Positions 1-11,344 of a stretch of 64,000 nt of DNA are shown piece after piece (the stretch's first letter is position 1; each line of letters opens with the position of its first letter). The notes under the pieces were generated by a model. It made no database searches. It had not been told where the DNA came from and was given only the letters and a program-made list of their open reading frames with translations. The stretch comes from Chrysemys picta bellii (lineage: Eukaryota; Chordata; Testudines; Emydidae). The position numbers were made by a program, and so were the translations under genes. Location of the stretch: assembly GCF_011386835.1 (NCBI RefSeq), contig NC_088804.1, positions 40,101,549 to 40,165,548 of the forward strand. Direction: 5' to 3'.

Positions 1-1720
1 CTAGATAGAAATGGTTGAATTATCAATAATAATGCAGAAAAGAGAGAAGTGTTCAATAAATATTTCTGTTGTGTATTGGGGAAAAACAGATGATCTTGTC
101 CCATCATATGGTGATGGTTACACTCTTTTCATTCCTCTAGTATCTCAGGAGGATGTTAATCAGAAGCTACTCAAGTTAGACATTTTTAAATCAGCAGGTC
201 CAGATAACTTGTCTCCAAGAGTTTTCAAAGAGCTGTCCGAGGAGCTTGATGGACCATTTAATGTTGCTTTTCAATAAGTCTTGGAGCACTGGGGAAGTTC
301 CAGAAAACTGGATGAAAGCTAATGTGCTGATTTAGAAAAGGGTAAATGGGATGGCCCAAGCAATTATAGGCCAGTCAGTCTGACATCAACGCCAGGCAAA
401 ATAATGGTGCAGCTGATATGGGTCTCGATTAATAAAGAATTAAAGGAGGGTAATGTAATTAATGCAAATCAACATGGTTTTATGGAAAACAGATCCTGTC
501 AAACTAACTTGATTTTTTTAAAAGATTACAAATTTGGTCAGTAAAGGTAATAGTGTTGGCATAATATTCTTAGATTTCTGCAAAGCATTTGACCTGGTAC
601 CACATTACATTTTGATTAAAAATCTAAAATGATATCAAATTAATGTGGCACACATTAAATGGATAAAAACTGGCTAGCTGGCCTCAAAGTGTAACTGTAA
701 CTGGGGAATCATAGTTGAGTGGGAGTGTTTCTAGTGGGGTCCTGCAGGATCAGTTCTTGGCCATACGGTCATGAACATTTTATTAATGACCTGGAAGAAA
801 ACATAAAATCATCACAGAAGAAGTTTGCAGATGACATAAAAACTGGGGGAAGCAGTAAATAATGAAGAGGGCAGGTCACTGATTCAGAGTGATCTAGATT
901 ACTTTGTAAACTGGGCGCAAGCAAAAGATATGCATTTTAATATGGCTAAATGTAAATATGTACACGAAGGAGCAAAGAATGTCGCCCATGCTTAGAGGAT
1001 GGGGGACTGTATCCCAGGAAGCAGAGACTCTGAAAATGATTTGAGTGTCGTGGTGGATAATCAACTGAACAAGTGCTCCCAGTTCAATGGGCTGGCCAAA
1101 AGAGCTAATGAGATCCTGGGATTCATAACCGGGAATTTCGAGGAGGAGTAGAGAGGCTATTTTACCTCTGTATTTGGGACTGCTCCAAGAGCAGCTGGAG
1201 CACCATGTCCCGTTCTGATGCCCCCAGCTCAATGATAAATTGGCGAGGGTTCAGAAAAGAGTCATGAGAATGATTAGAAGCTTAGAAAACCTGCCTTAGA
1301 GTGGTAGACTCAAAGGTCTCATTCGATTTAGCTTAACAAAGAGACTTACATGATTATAGTCGATAAGTATCTATATGGGGAACAAATATTTAATAACGGG
1401 CTCTTCAATCTATCAGAGAAGGGTCTAACATGATCCAGTGGCAGGAAGTGCTGGAGAAATTGAGACTAGAAATAAAGCAGACATTTTTAACACTGAGAGT
1501 AATTAACCACTGGAACAATTTACTAAGGGTCATTGTGGATTCTCCATCACTGGCAATTTTCAAATCAAGACTGGACATTTTCCTAAACAATCGGCTCTGG
1601 GAATTAGCTGCGGGAGGTTCTGTGACCTGTGTTATACAGGAGGTCAGACTAGATGATCACAATGGTCTCTTCCAGGCTTGGACTGTATGTATCAAAGGAA
1701 CCTAAGCACCTAGCCTTAGC
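1..1720 (+). mobile_element. CR1 LINE, decayed 3' half with reverse transcriptase remnants
   Basis: This is a degenerate CR1-clade non-LTR retrotransposon running off the left edge. The open frame at 11-277 contains the CR1-type stretch FKSAGPDNLSPRVFKELSEE, the N-terminal reverse transcriptase region that in intact copies reads like KSPGPDGIHPRVLKEL. Around 565-610 the DNA still spells a region resembling IFLDFCKAFDLVP, and 780-845 a region resembling FINDLE...KFADD, both RT core motifs, but stops and frameshifts separate them. The frame at 1430-1705 carries the CR1 C-terminus (INHWNNLLRVIVDSPSLAIF). The protein would copy CR1 RNA at the target site, but this copy is dead. The 3' end near 1650-1710 lacks the short ATTCTATGA tail of younger copies, so it is probably an old subfamily. 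Confidence 0.9.
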
Positions 1721-1768
1721 CTAGAAAAAACAAGGAGATAATGTCAGTGTCGCCTTTATATCCAAAAG

Positions 1769-1892
1769 CCCAGGGGTTAGACCATTCACCCAGGATGCGG
1801 GAGACGTGTGTTCAAATCCCCTGTTAGCCTGATTCAGAGGAGGGCTTGAACTCCAGTCTCCTGCGTCCTCGGTGAGTGCTCTAACCAGTGGG
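1769..1892. repeat. Inverted pair of tRNA-like SINE heads
   Basis: Two diverged copies of a tRNA-like module face each other: 1769-1822 on the plus strand and 1841-1892 on the minus strand, separated by 18 bp. Each contains an A-box-like GGTTAGAnCA and a B-box-like GTTCAAryCCC. The arms match at roughly 40 of 52 positions by eye. A third, direct copy of the A-box half lies near 2009-2050. They resemble tRNA-derived SINE or MITE modules; the exact family is not identified. Confidence 0.55.
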
Positions 1893-2544
1893 TTATAGAG
1901 TCATTCTCACTTCTTCTCTGGCCCAGTGAATGTTTCATTTTTTTCATACAAAGTGGAATGGCGTCAAGAGGGGATATTGAGCCCCACACCAGAATCCCCA
2001 ATAGCATGGTGGTCAGGTCACTCACCTGGGAGGTGGGTGCCTGGGTCTCTGGTACGTGGTTGTGCAATTCTGGTTCTGCACAGCAGATGGCAGTGTTGCA
2101 CATAAACACTAGCCAGCTCACTACCATGTAACAGGTGTTGACACTCTGTAAGAGAAGAGGGGACTTGATTGATGACACTCCCTGTGTGTTTCCCCCTCTG
2201 GGGTTTGAAATACAGGTGCAGAGTGGCATCCCCAGAAATCTCTCATCAGCCAGTCAAATGACAGCGCTGGACAGGCAGCGATGGTTTGTATCTGATTTAT
2301 CTCTAGTCTTGCTTGCAGTCTAGAGTCTCTTCCCTGGGGTGGCAGGAGGAGATCTGGACACCATGGCTTTATTCCCAAGGCTGTTTGAGGGTCATGTTTA
2401 AAGCTGTCGCGGGAAATGTGTGGAGTTGCCTGCAGGTCTTAGCAGGCCCACTTGAACAAAAAGCAATGGGGGTTAAGCCATCCCTTCCAACTGGTTACAT
2501 CTGTGTGGTCTGCTGTGTTGGTGAATTATTGCTTTTGAATGTCT

Positions 2545-2705
2545 CCCTTGCTCAGGGAGGGCTGTGGTGGGGGTTAGTACGCTGGCTTTCCTTCTCTGGA
2601 GACCTAGGTTCGAATGTTGGCCTCAGCCCCAGGGGGAGGTGAGATCGGTGCCCTCAGCCCTCGAGGGGGTTGATCCATGTGACCAAACCACCATTTGGCA
2701 TGACT
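2545..2705 (+). repeat. Probable tRNA-derived SINE head and body
   Basis: A plus-strand sequence with an A-box-like GGGGGTTAGTACGCTGG and a B-box-like GGTTCGAATGTTGGC spaced about 40 bp apart, followed by a body running to about 2705. The order matches a polymerase III SINE. A degraded related piece may lie at 13100-13140. Family assignment is tentative. Confidence 0.4.
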
Positions 2706-4220
2706 GGCAAAGTCAAAAGTGGCCCAGGAATGAGGTGGCAAGGAGGGGTATTACAGGTCAGTCTTACAGCGCCCTGCAGGTGCTTTGTGATGGGACTGGA
2801 ACGTGACGGATTAGACTGACGGGTACTAGCAAAGCTGCGTCAGAGGCCCAAGGCTGGAACAGCAGTGAGTGCTATGGGTCAGGCTTGAGGTACATTCGCT
2901 GAGCTGCGGATGGGACCCAGGAATAGCCGTGGGAACTGTGTATCAGGATAGAGACGCACTGACACAGCTTTTGGGGCTGACGACTGGTGCGGTAAAAGCT
3001 ATTGGTACAGATCAACAATTGGGCCTTGTCCATACTGGAATTCCAATCATTCCCACAGCCACATTGGTGCAACCTCCCTGATGTAGACGTGGAAGATGCA
3101 TGTAGAGAGCTCTGTGTTACCTTGTGCCTGCCTGCCCTGTGCCTGGGTGAGGACAGCACTGTCAGTTCCTTATTTACAGACCTCCCAGGGCTAACCACAT
3201 CCACCCATATCCTTAAAAAAGAGCAGAGGGCTAGATTGGGAGTTATCCTGGATTCACACCAGTTTGATGATGCCAGAATCTGGTCCCGAGTCTCTTAGTT
3301 AGGCAGCCATTTGTTCTGCTTCGAGCTGCCTCCTCCATTACCGGTATTTCCAAAGGCTGGCCTGCTCTCTCCCTTGTGGCAGAGGTTTTCTTGCAGACAC
3401 GCATTAGCACGAAGCAGATGATGATGAATTCGTTTTTACATAAGAATTTTTTGTTTCAGTTGACACAACGGCGTCCGTACCTTCCAAAGGGAGTTATTAG
3501 CTGGTTGTGGGATTTAAATGCAAATGACTTCTAAATGCACGGTTAATCAGAGACAGCTGTTACCAACAGCACCAATGGCCTCACCTCTTTAGCATCAGAT
3601 TAAAAATCATTAAGAATAATCAGTGGGAAGCCATGGAGGAAGCCGGCAAATTTCCGCCTCGCTAAACGCTTGCCCCAGCTTATCTTGATGGCTTGGGGGG
3701 ATGGTGGACATGAGTGAGCTATCCCGAGTGACTGGGGCTTGTGAGTTGCAGCCAGGGGCGGGTTTGACTGAGCACACATGGATCTCGCATTCTTCGGGCA
3801 CTGAAAAAAAGAGTGTGAAATGAACAATCTTTGGAAAATGCAAACAGGGATGGAAGTGCAGAGCCAAGCGCTTGGCTTTGGGTTCTTTTTCCCTCCTTAC
3901 AGAGTGATCTGGATTTAAACAACACAACTGGCAAGTGAGCAAATACCCTCCCTCTCTTTCAATTCCCTCTGGTCTTTATATTAACCTCCCTCAACTTGTC
4001 TAAGTTTGTGAGCAGAACAAAAGCTTTTTGCGTTTAAAGTTATGTGCTTGTTTCCAAATACTTTCTGGGGTCCCTCTACAGATGCCCTTGCTCCGCACAC
4101 GACATCTCTCACCCACAGGCTTAAATGGGAACTCCATGCACCAATCGAGGGAAGCGTGTGGCGCAGTCATTGCAGCCATCCAAGGTTCCCCTCGATCTGA
4201 TGCTCTCCGAGGAGGGATCT
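2706..4220. other. Unique-looking stretch with a possible regulatory element
   Basis: I recognise no gene or repeat here. Most of it is unremarkable. The part at about 3480-3720 differs: it is AT-rich, holds an octamer ATGCAAAT at 3518-3525, E-box-like CAGCTG, several TAAT/ATTA homeodomain-type cores and preserved CpGs, which is typical of conserved vertebrate enhancers. This is inference only. The short open frames in the stretch overlap on both strands and show no family motifs. Confidence 0.4.
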
Positions 4221-4225
4221 GCTAA

Positions 4226-4402
4226 GGGCTTGTCCTCACATGGAGTTGTTCCTGAATAACTTCTTCAGTGGCAGGCTTATTTCAGAAGAAGAGTGCCTTT
4301 GAAAATGGATTAAACTAAACAGGCTCAAGGCTCTCTTGTTCCGGAATAAGACTGTCCACACATGGAGTTATTCAGGAACAGCTATTGCTCTTGAACGTCA
4401 CA
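4226..4402. repeat. MITE-like palindromic repeat
   Basis: The outer segments are related: the left side has ACATGGAGTTGTTCCTGAAT and the right side ACATGGAGTTATTCAGGAAC, with an internal TTCCGGAATAA palindrome. The left end GGGCTTGTCCTCACATGG resembles the GGGCTTGTCTACAC ends of turtle Harbinger-like MITEs. No clear target duplication is visible. Confidence 0.5.
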
Positions 4403-4474
4403 GCCGACCTTAATCCTTGTTAGCTTTCAAGAGTAGACAGAGTGAATGGAGGTGTCTGTACGGTTTGCTTGGGA

Positions 4475-4835
4475 AGATGGGATGCTGTAGAGCACCTGAC
4501 TGATGGATTCAGTTTGCAAACCAAACTCATTTCCTACAGGCAGCAGTTTGAATTGGCGAGGAAAGACCGTTTTGTGCCACAAACTCCCTGGGTGATCTTG
4601 GGCAAGAGGCTGAGGGCCAGATGTTTCAAGGTGGTGAAGCGCCTGACTCCCACAGAAATAAATTGGAGCACAATGCCTACATACCTTCTAAACATCTGGC
4701 TGTGAGGGCCTGATCCGAAGCCTATTCAAGTCAACGCGAGCCTTTCCACTGACTACAATTGGCTTTGGACTAGGCCCTCAGTATTTCTGTGCCATCCATA
4801 AAATGGGAAGAACGGTGCTTTTCTACACTCAGTCT
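4475..4835 (+). repeat. tRNA-type SINE split by a palindromic repeat
   Basis: A tRNA-like head starts near 4475 and is followed by the SINE core phrase CCTGGGTGATCTTGGGCAAG at about 4588. The expected downstream phrase ATAAAATGGGAAGA appears only at about 4799. The intervening 4610-4782 is a palindromic repeat that includes GGGCCTGATCCGAAGCC and GGCTTTGGACTAGGCCC. The order implies that the palindromic repeat inserted into the SINE. Confidence 0.6.
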
Positions 4836-4849
4836 GTCGGTTCAGTTTT

Positions 4850-4965
4850 AATTAAAGCTCTTTGGGCAGGGACTGCCTCTCACTACGTGTCTGTAAAGTG
4901 CATGGCCCGGATCTCGGTCTGGGCCTCTAGGCCCCACCCAAATACAAATAATAATTGAGTGTGTC
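4850..4965 (+). repeat. Interspersed repeat 3' tail (AATACAAATAATAA type)
   Basis: The order AAGCTCTTTGGGCAGGGACT, then CATGGCCCGG, then AATACAAATAATAA matches the 3' tail of an old reptile retroposon. Related tails occur at 18095-18215 and, more decayed, at 14285-14385. I recognise the pattern but cannot name the subfamily. Confidence 0.55.
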
Positions 4966-5787
4966 CTAGCCTGGGGAGATTGCCGTTAGATTCCTGACCC
5001 AGACTTGGTAGTTACCAAAGAGACCGAGCCTCAGAGGTCTGATATGGAGCTAGTGCAGGCTCTGTTGATGCCCAGGCAGTGCAGATGTGATTCGTGAAGC
5101 TCAGAGGTATGACTCATACTGGTGAGCCTCCGTGCATTGATTTAAGGTGCTCCCTGTAACTAGAGACTCAACAGCACCCTCTTGTCTTTCCTGAGTTCCC
5201 AGAAGCACTGAGAACCTACAGCTTCTACTCCACACTCCAGGAAATCAAGCCATAACTTAGAATATTGCAAGGAACTAAGACCAGATTCCAAAAGGTATAT
5301 GGGCCCCTAACTGCTGAAATCGAAGCGAGTTTAGTGCCTACGTACCTGTGAGGATCTGAGCCCTAAAGACCAAACGAGTCATTCTCTATCATGTGGAACT
5401 AGCTAACACTGCATTCCTTCCCCATTCCGCAGATGCATCCAGCTTCATTCACTTATCCTGAGCTTAACACATACTGCAGGTGCAGGCTAACAGTTGTGAT
5501 TCTTCCACAATGTCTATTTCCCAGACTCCTCTAGCCAGGAGGAATATAGCTTTGCTCCTAGTTAGCCCAGGGGAAAGAAACCCCGATAATTAGCCCTTCA
5601 GCTGCCAAATAATGCTATTATGCAAAGCACAGGCCTCGTACCATGAACTTCTGCTGTCCCTCCACACTGCTTTAATATGCCATGAATAATCTAAAGGAAC
5701 AGAGCTATTGAACAGCCTCTAGGTGAACTAACAATTCCCATCTCTCTTGATGACATTCCTTCAGGGAGCGAAGCTGCACTTTGTAAA
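4966..5787. other. Unremarkable non-coding sequence
   Basis: No open frame, repeat family or motif that I can support. Base composition is ordinary. Confidence 0.4.
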
Positions 5788-6726
5788 TTGCAGTTGTACG
5801 GTAGGATCCCATTAAAGAAGCTTGTAAACATTCAGTCCAGAATAGATAGAATCCTTCTTTCGGTGACGAAGACTTTGCATGAAGCTTGTTGCCCTGGAGT
5901 GCCCAGATGCTGTCTGTCTCCAGCAGACGTTTGGCAATCAGGTTGTTACCGCTCCAGTCCCATTGCTAATTTGTCCCAGCAGGGAAACGGCAAAAGGCAG
6001 GAGGCCATCTGGATCAGTGGCTTTGCAGGCAGCACAAGCTGTAGAGCAAAGTGTTCCGAGCAGATGTCTGAGCCTGGAAGCAGCATCTGCAGGGATCCTG
6101 CTCCCACCAAAGCCGGGGTCGGGCTGCAGAGAACGGAATATTCCTGTGATAGACATGACCCGTGTGTTATATGCATTTGCACAGATGCTCACCAGAGGGA
6201 GCAGGAAGCCAGATTTCCTACCAGCCCCAGGGGAAATGACAACCCCACCAATTATGCTCTGGTAGGGCCAAGTATAGGAGAAGTGATAATGAATGCCACC
6301 TGTGTTATTACACATCTCAAAGTGGGTGTGGTGGGTCAGGGGCATGTCCTTAGCCTCTCCCTCACTCTGCACAAGCTGATATTCCAGGTCTGGCCGCAGA
6401 GGCTGAGTCCACGCTGCTCTTGCATGCACTGTCCAAGCCGCATACAGGCAGATAAAACACCAAGCAAAACTTGGTCCAACCCAGCTAGAGTTCTGCCCAG
6501 TTTCAATCCACATTCACTAGGATTTGGAACCGAACCTGGTGAGAGTTGGTCAGGATTCTGCCAGGAACCTCTTGGAGAAAACTTCTCTAGGGCTGCTGAA
6601 CAGAACTTGCCTGAATCTGGGATGGACGAAGTGCGTTCTCTCTCCTCCTTTGGGCTGCATATTCAGAGGCAGCCTGTCCCGGAGTCAAGAGGTAACAGTC
6701 ACCCTCTCTCTGTAGCTTTGGTGTGA
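5788..6726 (+). other. Longest open frame in the window, unrecognised
   Basis: A 312-codon frame runs uninterrupted here, the longest in the window. I do not recognise the product. It has no signal peptide, membrane segment or family motif that I can see, and its composition (many Ser, Pro, Arg, Cys) is typical of chance translation of GC-rich DNA. Two other frames are also open across most of the same span: 5879-6265 plus and 5938-6513 minus. That shared absence of stops argues for composition, or for an old exon-like or repeat fragment, rather than for coding in any one frame. No Kozak, splice or poly(A) context supports a gene. Confidence 0.25.
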
Positions 6727-6791
6727 CTATACCTGCCCTATTCAGCTCTAACCACAGCCCTGATCAAAACCTCCATGTCATGGGCTGCATC

Positions 6792-6815
6792 TAGGGTGAT
6801 CAGATAGCAACTGTG
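6792..6815 (+). repeat. Orphan 5' end of a hAT-type MITE
   Basis: The 24 bp starting TAGGGTGATCAGATAGCA match the left terminus of the complete element at 34145-34267 at about 21 positions. No matching right end follows, so it appears truncated. Confidence 0.45.
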
Positions 6816-6878
6816 CCACAGTCCAGGCACCAGGTCATCTGTTTCCGAGATACAGGTTTCCATAGTGGCTCCAGGACA

Positions 6879-7082
6879 ATCATAGATGCTTGGATTTTAA
6901 AGTTAGAAGGGACCATTATGACTCTCTAATCTGACCTCCTGCACAACGCACCAGAGATTCTCTCACACAGATTCCTGCATCAAGCCCATTTCAGGTGGAC
7001 ACTCTTTAGCAAGACATTCGCTCTTGATTTAAGGATTTCTAAGGGGCAGAGAATCCACCATATCCCTGGTAACTGACTCTCC
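6879..7082 (-). mobile_element. CR1 LINE 3' end
   Basis: Reverse-complement CR1 3' end: ATCATAGATGCTTGGATTTT is followed by AGAAGGGACCATTATGA and CTGACCTCCTGCACAACG, the diagnostic 3' region of a turtle CR1 subfamily. Only about 200 bp of 3' sequence is present, the usual 5'-truncated form. It is non-coding and dead. A shorter relative lies at 63478-63545. Confidence 0.85.
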
Positions 7083-7196
7083 TCTTGGAAAGAGGCTCTA
7101 GGTGCACAGCGTCTTGTACAATAGTGCCTCAAGCTGGATATTTATGGCTCCGAGCACCATACCAGCTGCATACTTCACAACCCCCATGTCCTTGTT

Positions 7197-7308
7197 GGAC
7201 ACATGGAGACTGGAGGAACAGAGATGAAGTGACTGGCCTGTCTGTGGCAGCACCGGGAATTGAACCCAAATCTCTGCCCGGGGCATTAACCCAAAGCCCC
7301 TCCTTCAA
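7197..7308 (-). repeat. tRNA-derived (MIR-like) SINE fragment
   Basis: Read on the minus strand this carries the tRNA-like head and core. On the plus strand the phrases GGAACAGAGATGAAGTGAC and GGGAATTGAACCCAAATCTC (reverse B box) are plain. The 3' part is missing. This is a common amniote SINE type. Confidence 0.7.
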
Positions 7309-7462
7309 ATTCTAGGAGATTTTTCTCCTCCTTGAGGGAGGCAAGGGGAATCACGTTTCATTTTCTCTCTGACCTCCCCCATGCAATCTCTTCCTTAAAA
7401 GCCTCCCCTCCATCTTTAAACATCCTGAAGATTGTGCCCAAATAAACGTATTTCTTTAAATG

Positions 7463-7749
7463 CATGGGCGCTGACTCCATGGGTGCGCCGGGGCTCAAGC
7501 TCCCACCCCCAAAAATAGGGGTGCTCACCAGCTGCAGGGCCGGATGAATCTTTGGTGGGCCCTGGTGCCTGGACTGTGGCCCGGCTCTGCCCGCACTCCG
7601 CCTTTTCTCCCCAAGGCCCCACCCACCATTCCGCCCTGAGGCCCTGCCCCCTCTCAGCCTCTTTGCCCTGAGGCCCCGCCCACCGCTTGCACTGGGGGTC
7701 AGGGTCGGAGAGGAGCACCCACCGGCAAAAACAAAAGTCAGTGCCTGTG
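7463..7749. mobile_element. hAT-type non-autonomous transposon, 287 bp
   Basis: The ends are imperfect inverted repeats: left CATGGGCGCTGACTCC, right AGTCAGTGCCTGTG. The element is flanked by 8-bp direct repeats TTTAAATG (7455-7462) and TTTAAATA (7750-7757), the target duplication length of hAT transposons. It has no open frame for a transposase, so it would have moved with help from an autonomous hAT. It is related to the longer element at 51931-52357 through its ends and the phrase GTGGGTGCTC. The GC-rich middle is family sequence and not a CpG island. Confidence 0.8.
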
Positions 7750-7757
7750 TTTAAATA

Positions 7758-8367
7758 TTTCCAGTATTCCAGGGCCCAATCCTATGGGGGCTTCTCCCCT
7801 CCCTTCTCAGGCTGCAAGTGAAAGAGGAAGCCTGGCTTTGTGTCTACTCAACCTTGCGAACAAAAAAAAAATACCCTTCCCCCTCTTCCAAACCATGTGC
7901 CTGGAGTACTGAGTGATTCTTGAAGCCAACGGTCAAGACAGTAACTGCCTTGTGAAGTCCACTGAATAGCTATATAGACTGGAGCGCTATCATTGCTCTA
8001 ACGGGTTACTGTTAAAAATCCTGCCTTTGGCTGCAAATGCACTTGGCTGATTCCCAAGGTCAATGCAATCATTTAAAGATTAAAATCTTCAACGAGCCAC
8101 TCACTGTCCCTGCCAGCATCAATGCACTTTGGCGAGTGTCACCCCTGGAAGGTTTTCACGGCCCGTAGGGTAACGGGGAAGTGCTCTGCCTGAGTGCAGC
8201 TCGGAGCTCTGTCCAGAGGAGAGAGCTGAGGGCAGCTATCTCTCCATTTATGTTGACCATATGACATCTCTAGCAATTCGCCAGTCTGTGCAGTCTGAAT
8301 AGAAACCTATTAACTAGCCTTGCGATCAGCTTTGGCCCAGATCTCTCAAGATCTAGGTCTTTGTGGG
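7758..8367. other. Non-coding sequence without recognised features
   Basis: Apart from a poly(A) run near 7861, I see no gene, repeat or structured motif. Confidence 0.35.
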
Positions 8368-8548
8368 AATCACAGATGGTAAAGCGAAGAAAGATGTTAA
8401 AGGGATCATGTGGTCCCTCTCCCTAGGGAGTAGTATGGGATTGTTCTAGTGCTTAGTCCAGTCTAGTTTTTGAAATCCCAAGTGATGGGGCTTCGACAAA
8501 GCCCCTTGGGAGATCATTTCACCGTCAGGACACTGGCAATGGAAAGAT
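8368..8548 (-). mobile_element. CR1 LINE 3' end, old
   Basis: Minus-strand CR1 3' region with GGATCATGTGGTCCC and TGATGGGGCTTCGACAAAGC followed by CCTTGGGAGATCATTTCACC. This resembles the subfamily shared by birds and crocodilians (in CR1, GTGATGGGGCTTCCACC). It is strongly diverged and has no tail motif. Confidence 0.7.
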
Positions 8549-9354
8549 GCACGTATACCGTTAATTCTTGTGTTTTTATCTCCATGAGCTTGAGGTGAGC
8601 TGAGCTGAAATAAAATGGAGACAACGTCCTGTAGAATTGCCACTGGGCTAGGCTGGGATTTTGACGGGCTCAGGGCTGGGTGCAGCTTGAAAGGTTTGGA
8701 GGCTGGGATTACACTTGGCTGCCTATCAGAACTGCCTGGGCGTGGAAGTCTCCAGAGGAATGACTCTCTCACGTCACTTCAGCATTTCTGCTTCTAGCTT
8801 GAACTGAAGACATGCAAAATAATGGGGTGGGGGAGGAAGCAAACTGTGTGTGATCTCTCATTGTGGGAGAGCGGCAGAACTCGGGCCTTTGCCACTTGTG
8901 AGTTATGTCCCTATCCCTCCCTCATGCCGATAACTCTTCTACAGCACTGCACCAGCCCCATACCCTAGATATTACAGAATTGTCCCCTGGATGGCTCCTC
9001 CCTTGTCCTCCATGAAAACATCATCCAATACCCACATCCTCTTTGCCTGCTGCTCAGGCGGAAGGAGACTGCCCTCATGCCACCCCTTCCCCCTGAGGCC
9101 CCGCTCTTCTCTGTCCCCTTCTCCCCACCACTTGCCCTTATGGCCGGTAAAAGTGTGTGTGTGGGGGGCATGGTCCCATGACCCTCCCTCTGTTCCAGCA
9201 CCCCTACAATACAGCATAAACCTCAACTTCTTCCTAAATCCCTGGAGACTGTTTCCCTCCAGGACCAACTCAGGCCCATAGAGCGGTTCCCACCCCCTTC
9301 TCTATTCTGGTTGGAGCTAATTAGAGCCATTTGGCAACATATAGAACCAAGGTC
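8549..9354. other. Non-coding sequence without recognised features
   Basis: Overlapping short frames occur on both strands around 8965-9281 but look like composition effects in a C/T-rich tract. No repeat family is recognised. Confidence 0.35.
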
Positions 9355-9700
9355 ATAGAACGGTGTGACCTTGGGAGAGTCAGTTAGGGTCATGTTTTCT
9401 TGAAGTGGCTTCTAACTTTGGGTGCCCCTTGGGACACACAGGGCCTGATTTTTTCAGAGGTGCTGAGAACCCACTGAATTCCTTTTGAGTTGCTGGATGC
9501 GTTAAGACCTCTCGAAATCAGCTGCTAGTTTCTAAAGTTGGGCGCCTCAGAAATTGAAGACCCCCAAATTAGAGGCCACATGGGGCCTTCAGGTCCCTGC
9601 ACCTCAATTTCCTCAAATGAAAAATGAGATCTGGAGACTGAATTAATGTTTGTAAAACACCCTGAAGGTCCCACAGCAGAAAGGGCTTTATAGTTGTTAT
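9355..9700 (+). repeat. tRNA-type SINE interrupted by a palindromic repeat
   Basis: The SINE core phrase GTGACCTTGGGAGAGTCAGT lies at about 9364, and the expected next phrase CACCTCAATTTCCTCA only at about 9600. Between them (about 9395-9590) sits the reptile palindromic repeat with GGGCCTGATTTTTTCAGAGG and GGTGCTGAGAACCC. The SINE therefore predates the inserted repeat. Confidence 0.6.
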
Positions 9701-9787
9701 TAGAGCTGCAATTAGGTAACAGGTGCAGATGAACTCTTAAACTAGCACCTCGGTTTCATGCAAATGTCCCTTAGTAACAAGGGCTCT

Positions 9788-9897
9788 GATTTTCTATGGA
9801 AGCCAAGTGAGTTAGGTGCCCAACTCCCACTGTAATTCAATGGGAGTTGTGTGCCCATTTCTCTTAAACTCTTTGGAAAACCACAGCCAAAATACCC
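9788..9897. repeat. Short palindromic repeat (TTAGGTGCCCAACTCCC type)
   Basis: The two arms, GGCTCTGATTTTCTATGGAA with GTTAGGTGCCCAACTCCC and GGGAGTTGTGTGCCC with CTTTGGAAAACCACAGCC, are reverse complements around CACTGTAATTCAAT. Related family members lie at 24541-24650, 32515-32650 and 60945-61062. Confidence 0.6.
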
Positions 9898-11344
9898 CGG
9901 CAGAACCGTCTCTAAATGGAATGCTGGTGAAGTCTGCAATGGCACTTTGATCCGGAGGCGATGGGCCCATTGGAAAGGCCTGAATAGAGAGTCTCAGTCC
10001 AGTTCCCCAACAGCCAGTTAATTACAAAACTAGCCACTCCAGCTGGCAAGAAGCGGCCCCAGTAGAGTAGCTAAGGATTGACTGGCCACTGGCAGAGAGC
10101 TGTGTTCTCTCTCGGAGGGGTGTTTGCTCCAGCCAAATGCTGAGGCATGTTGATGGAGCAGGCCTATGCATGCCAACTAGCTCCGGATCCCTAATGTTGC
10201 AGGTGTGGCCGGTGGGGGAACTCATACTGGTGCTGCACCTGTTCTTTGGGACTGGCAGTCTCCTCAGCTGCTGGTCTGGCTCCTTTCACCAGCACTTACC
10301 TCCATGTGGAAAAAGTGTGCTTTAAAAACGTTCCACCAGTGGCTTTCTACAGGCAGGGCAACTTCCTCCGGTGTTTCTCTGGGGAGTTGTTTCGCTCTTG
10401 GTGGACCAGGGACCAGGGTACCTTATATTTTGGCCTCTACAGGGTCTCTGCCTGGATGTCTGGTTGCTCCTGGGGCATAGGCCATGCTGAGCACTTGCTA
10501 TTGCTCAGCTAGGGAGAATTGTAAAGGAAGAATTAAGCATTTCAGCAAACAAAACCTGGAAGCTCTGATGGCCTGTGGTCAGAGGAGACACCCTATTGTG
10601 GCAGGACACCATGTTTTCTGAGTTCTGGTTGCTTTGCCTGGCTGAAAGATTTTCTCGCACATCTTGGATTTTAGGATAAACTCCTCCTAGCTGGGCTCTG
10701 AATCTTTTTACGTCGAGGGAAGCGATGCTGATTCAGGGCAAACCAGCAAAAGTTATTTTATTTAAAAACTGGCAATTCTTTTACATGGAGCGGGACAGAG
10801 AGTGCTTCAGACATCTCTTCTTCAGACATTAGCTCAAACACCCGCTTCCCTTCTGGTCATAGGGTGGCCTGCTCAGTGCACGCCTGTGGATGAGCTGGAA
10901 AGGAGGGAGGATGGATTATAACAGAGGTGGGCCTGGGCTGCCAAATCAGGATTTTTGAGCAGCCAAATGTGCAGGAGCTTTGGTTTGGGTCCCTTTCTTG
11001 GGCCCCTAGAACATCTTGTCCTCCCAAGAACGACTGTGGTGCAGCCACAGATGAGGTTGAATCAGCAGTTGAACAGCGTTCCGCTGGGTTGTAATTTCGG
11101 CTGGGGTTATGGCTTACAGAGAAAGCACCAAGGAGAGAAATCCAGGCCATGCTCTGCCAACTTATCTAGTCCCATTGCCCAAGTGGGGGAGCAGTGTTGG
11201 TGGCCAATTGTTAGCTTATTTTCCAGTCCCAAGGGTGGAAGACAGATCTACGCCTTGAGGACTTCCCCCCGGCTACCCTTGTTACTTCCGTGTGTGACTG
11301 GGCTTGCTCCGTGGTTCTTGTGACTCTGACCCCTCTCAAATGAC
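9898..11344. other. Unassigned GC-moderate sequence
   Basis: Short overlapping frames are present (10022-10512 and 10857-11323), but none has family motifs and several overlap on both strands. I recognise no repeat. It may be old, unclassified repeat. Confidence 0.3.

Noticed and set aside
1769..1892. Functional tRNA genes
   Set aside because: A- and B-box-like motifs are present, but the modules lack a complete cloverleaf and are SINE-like and diverged.
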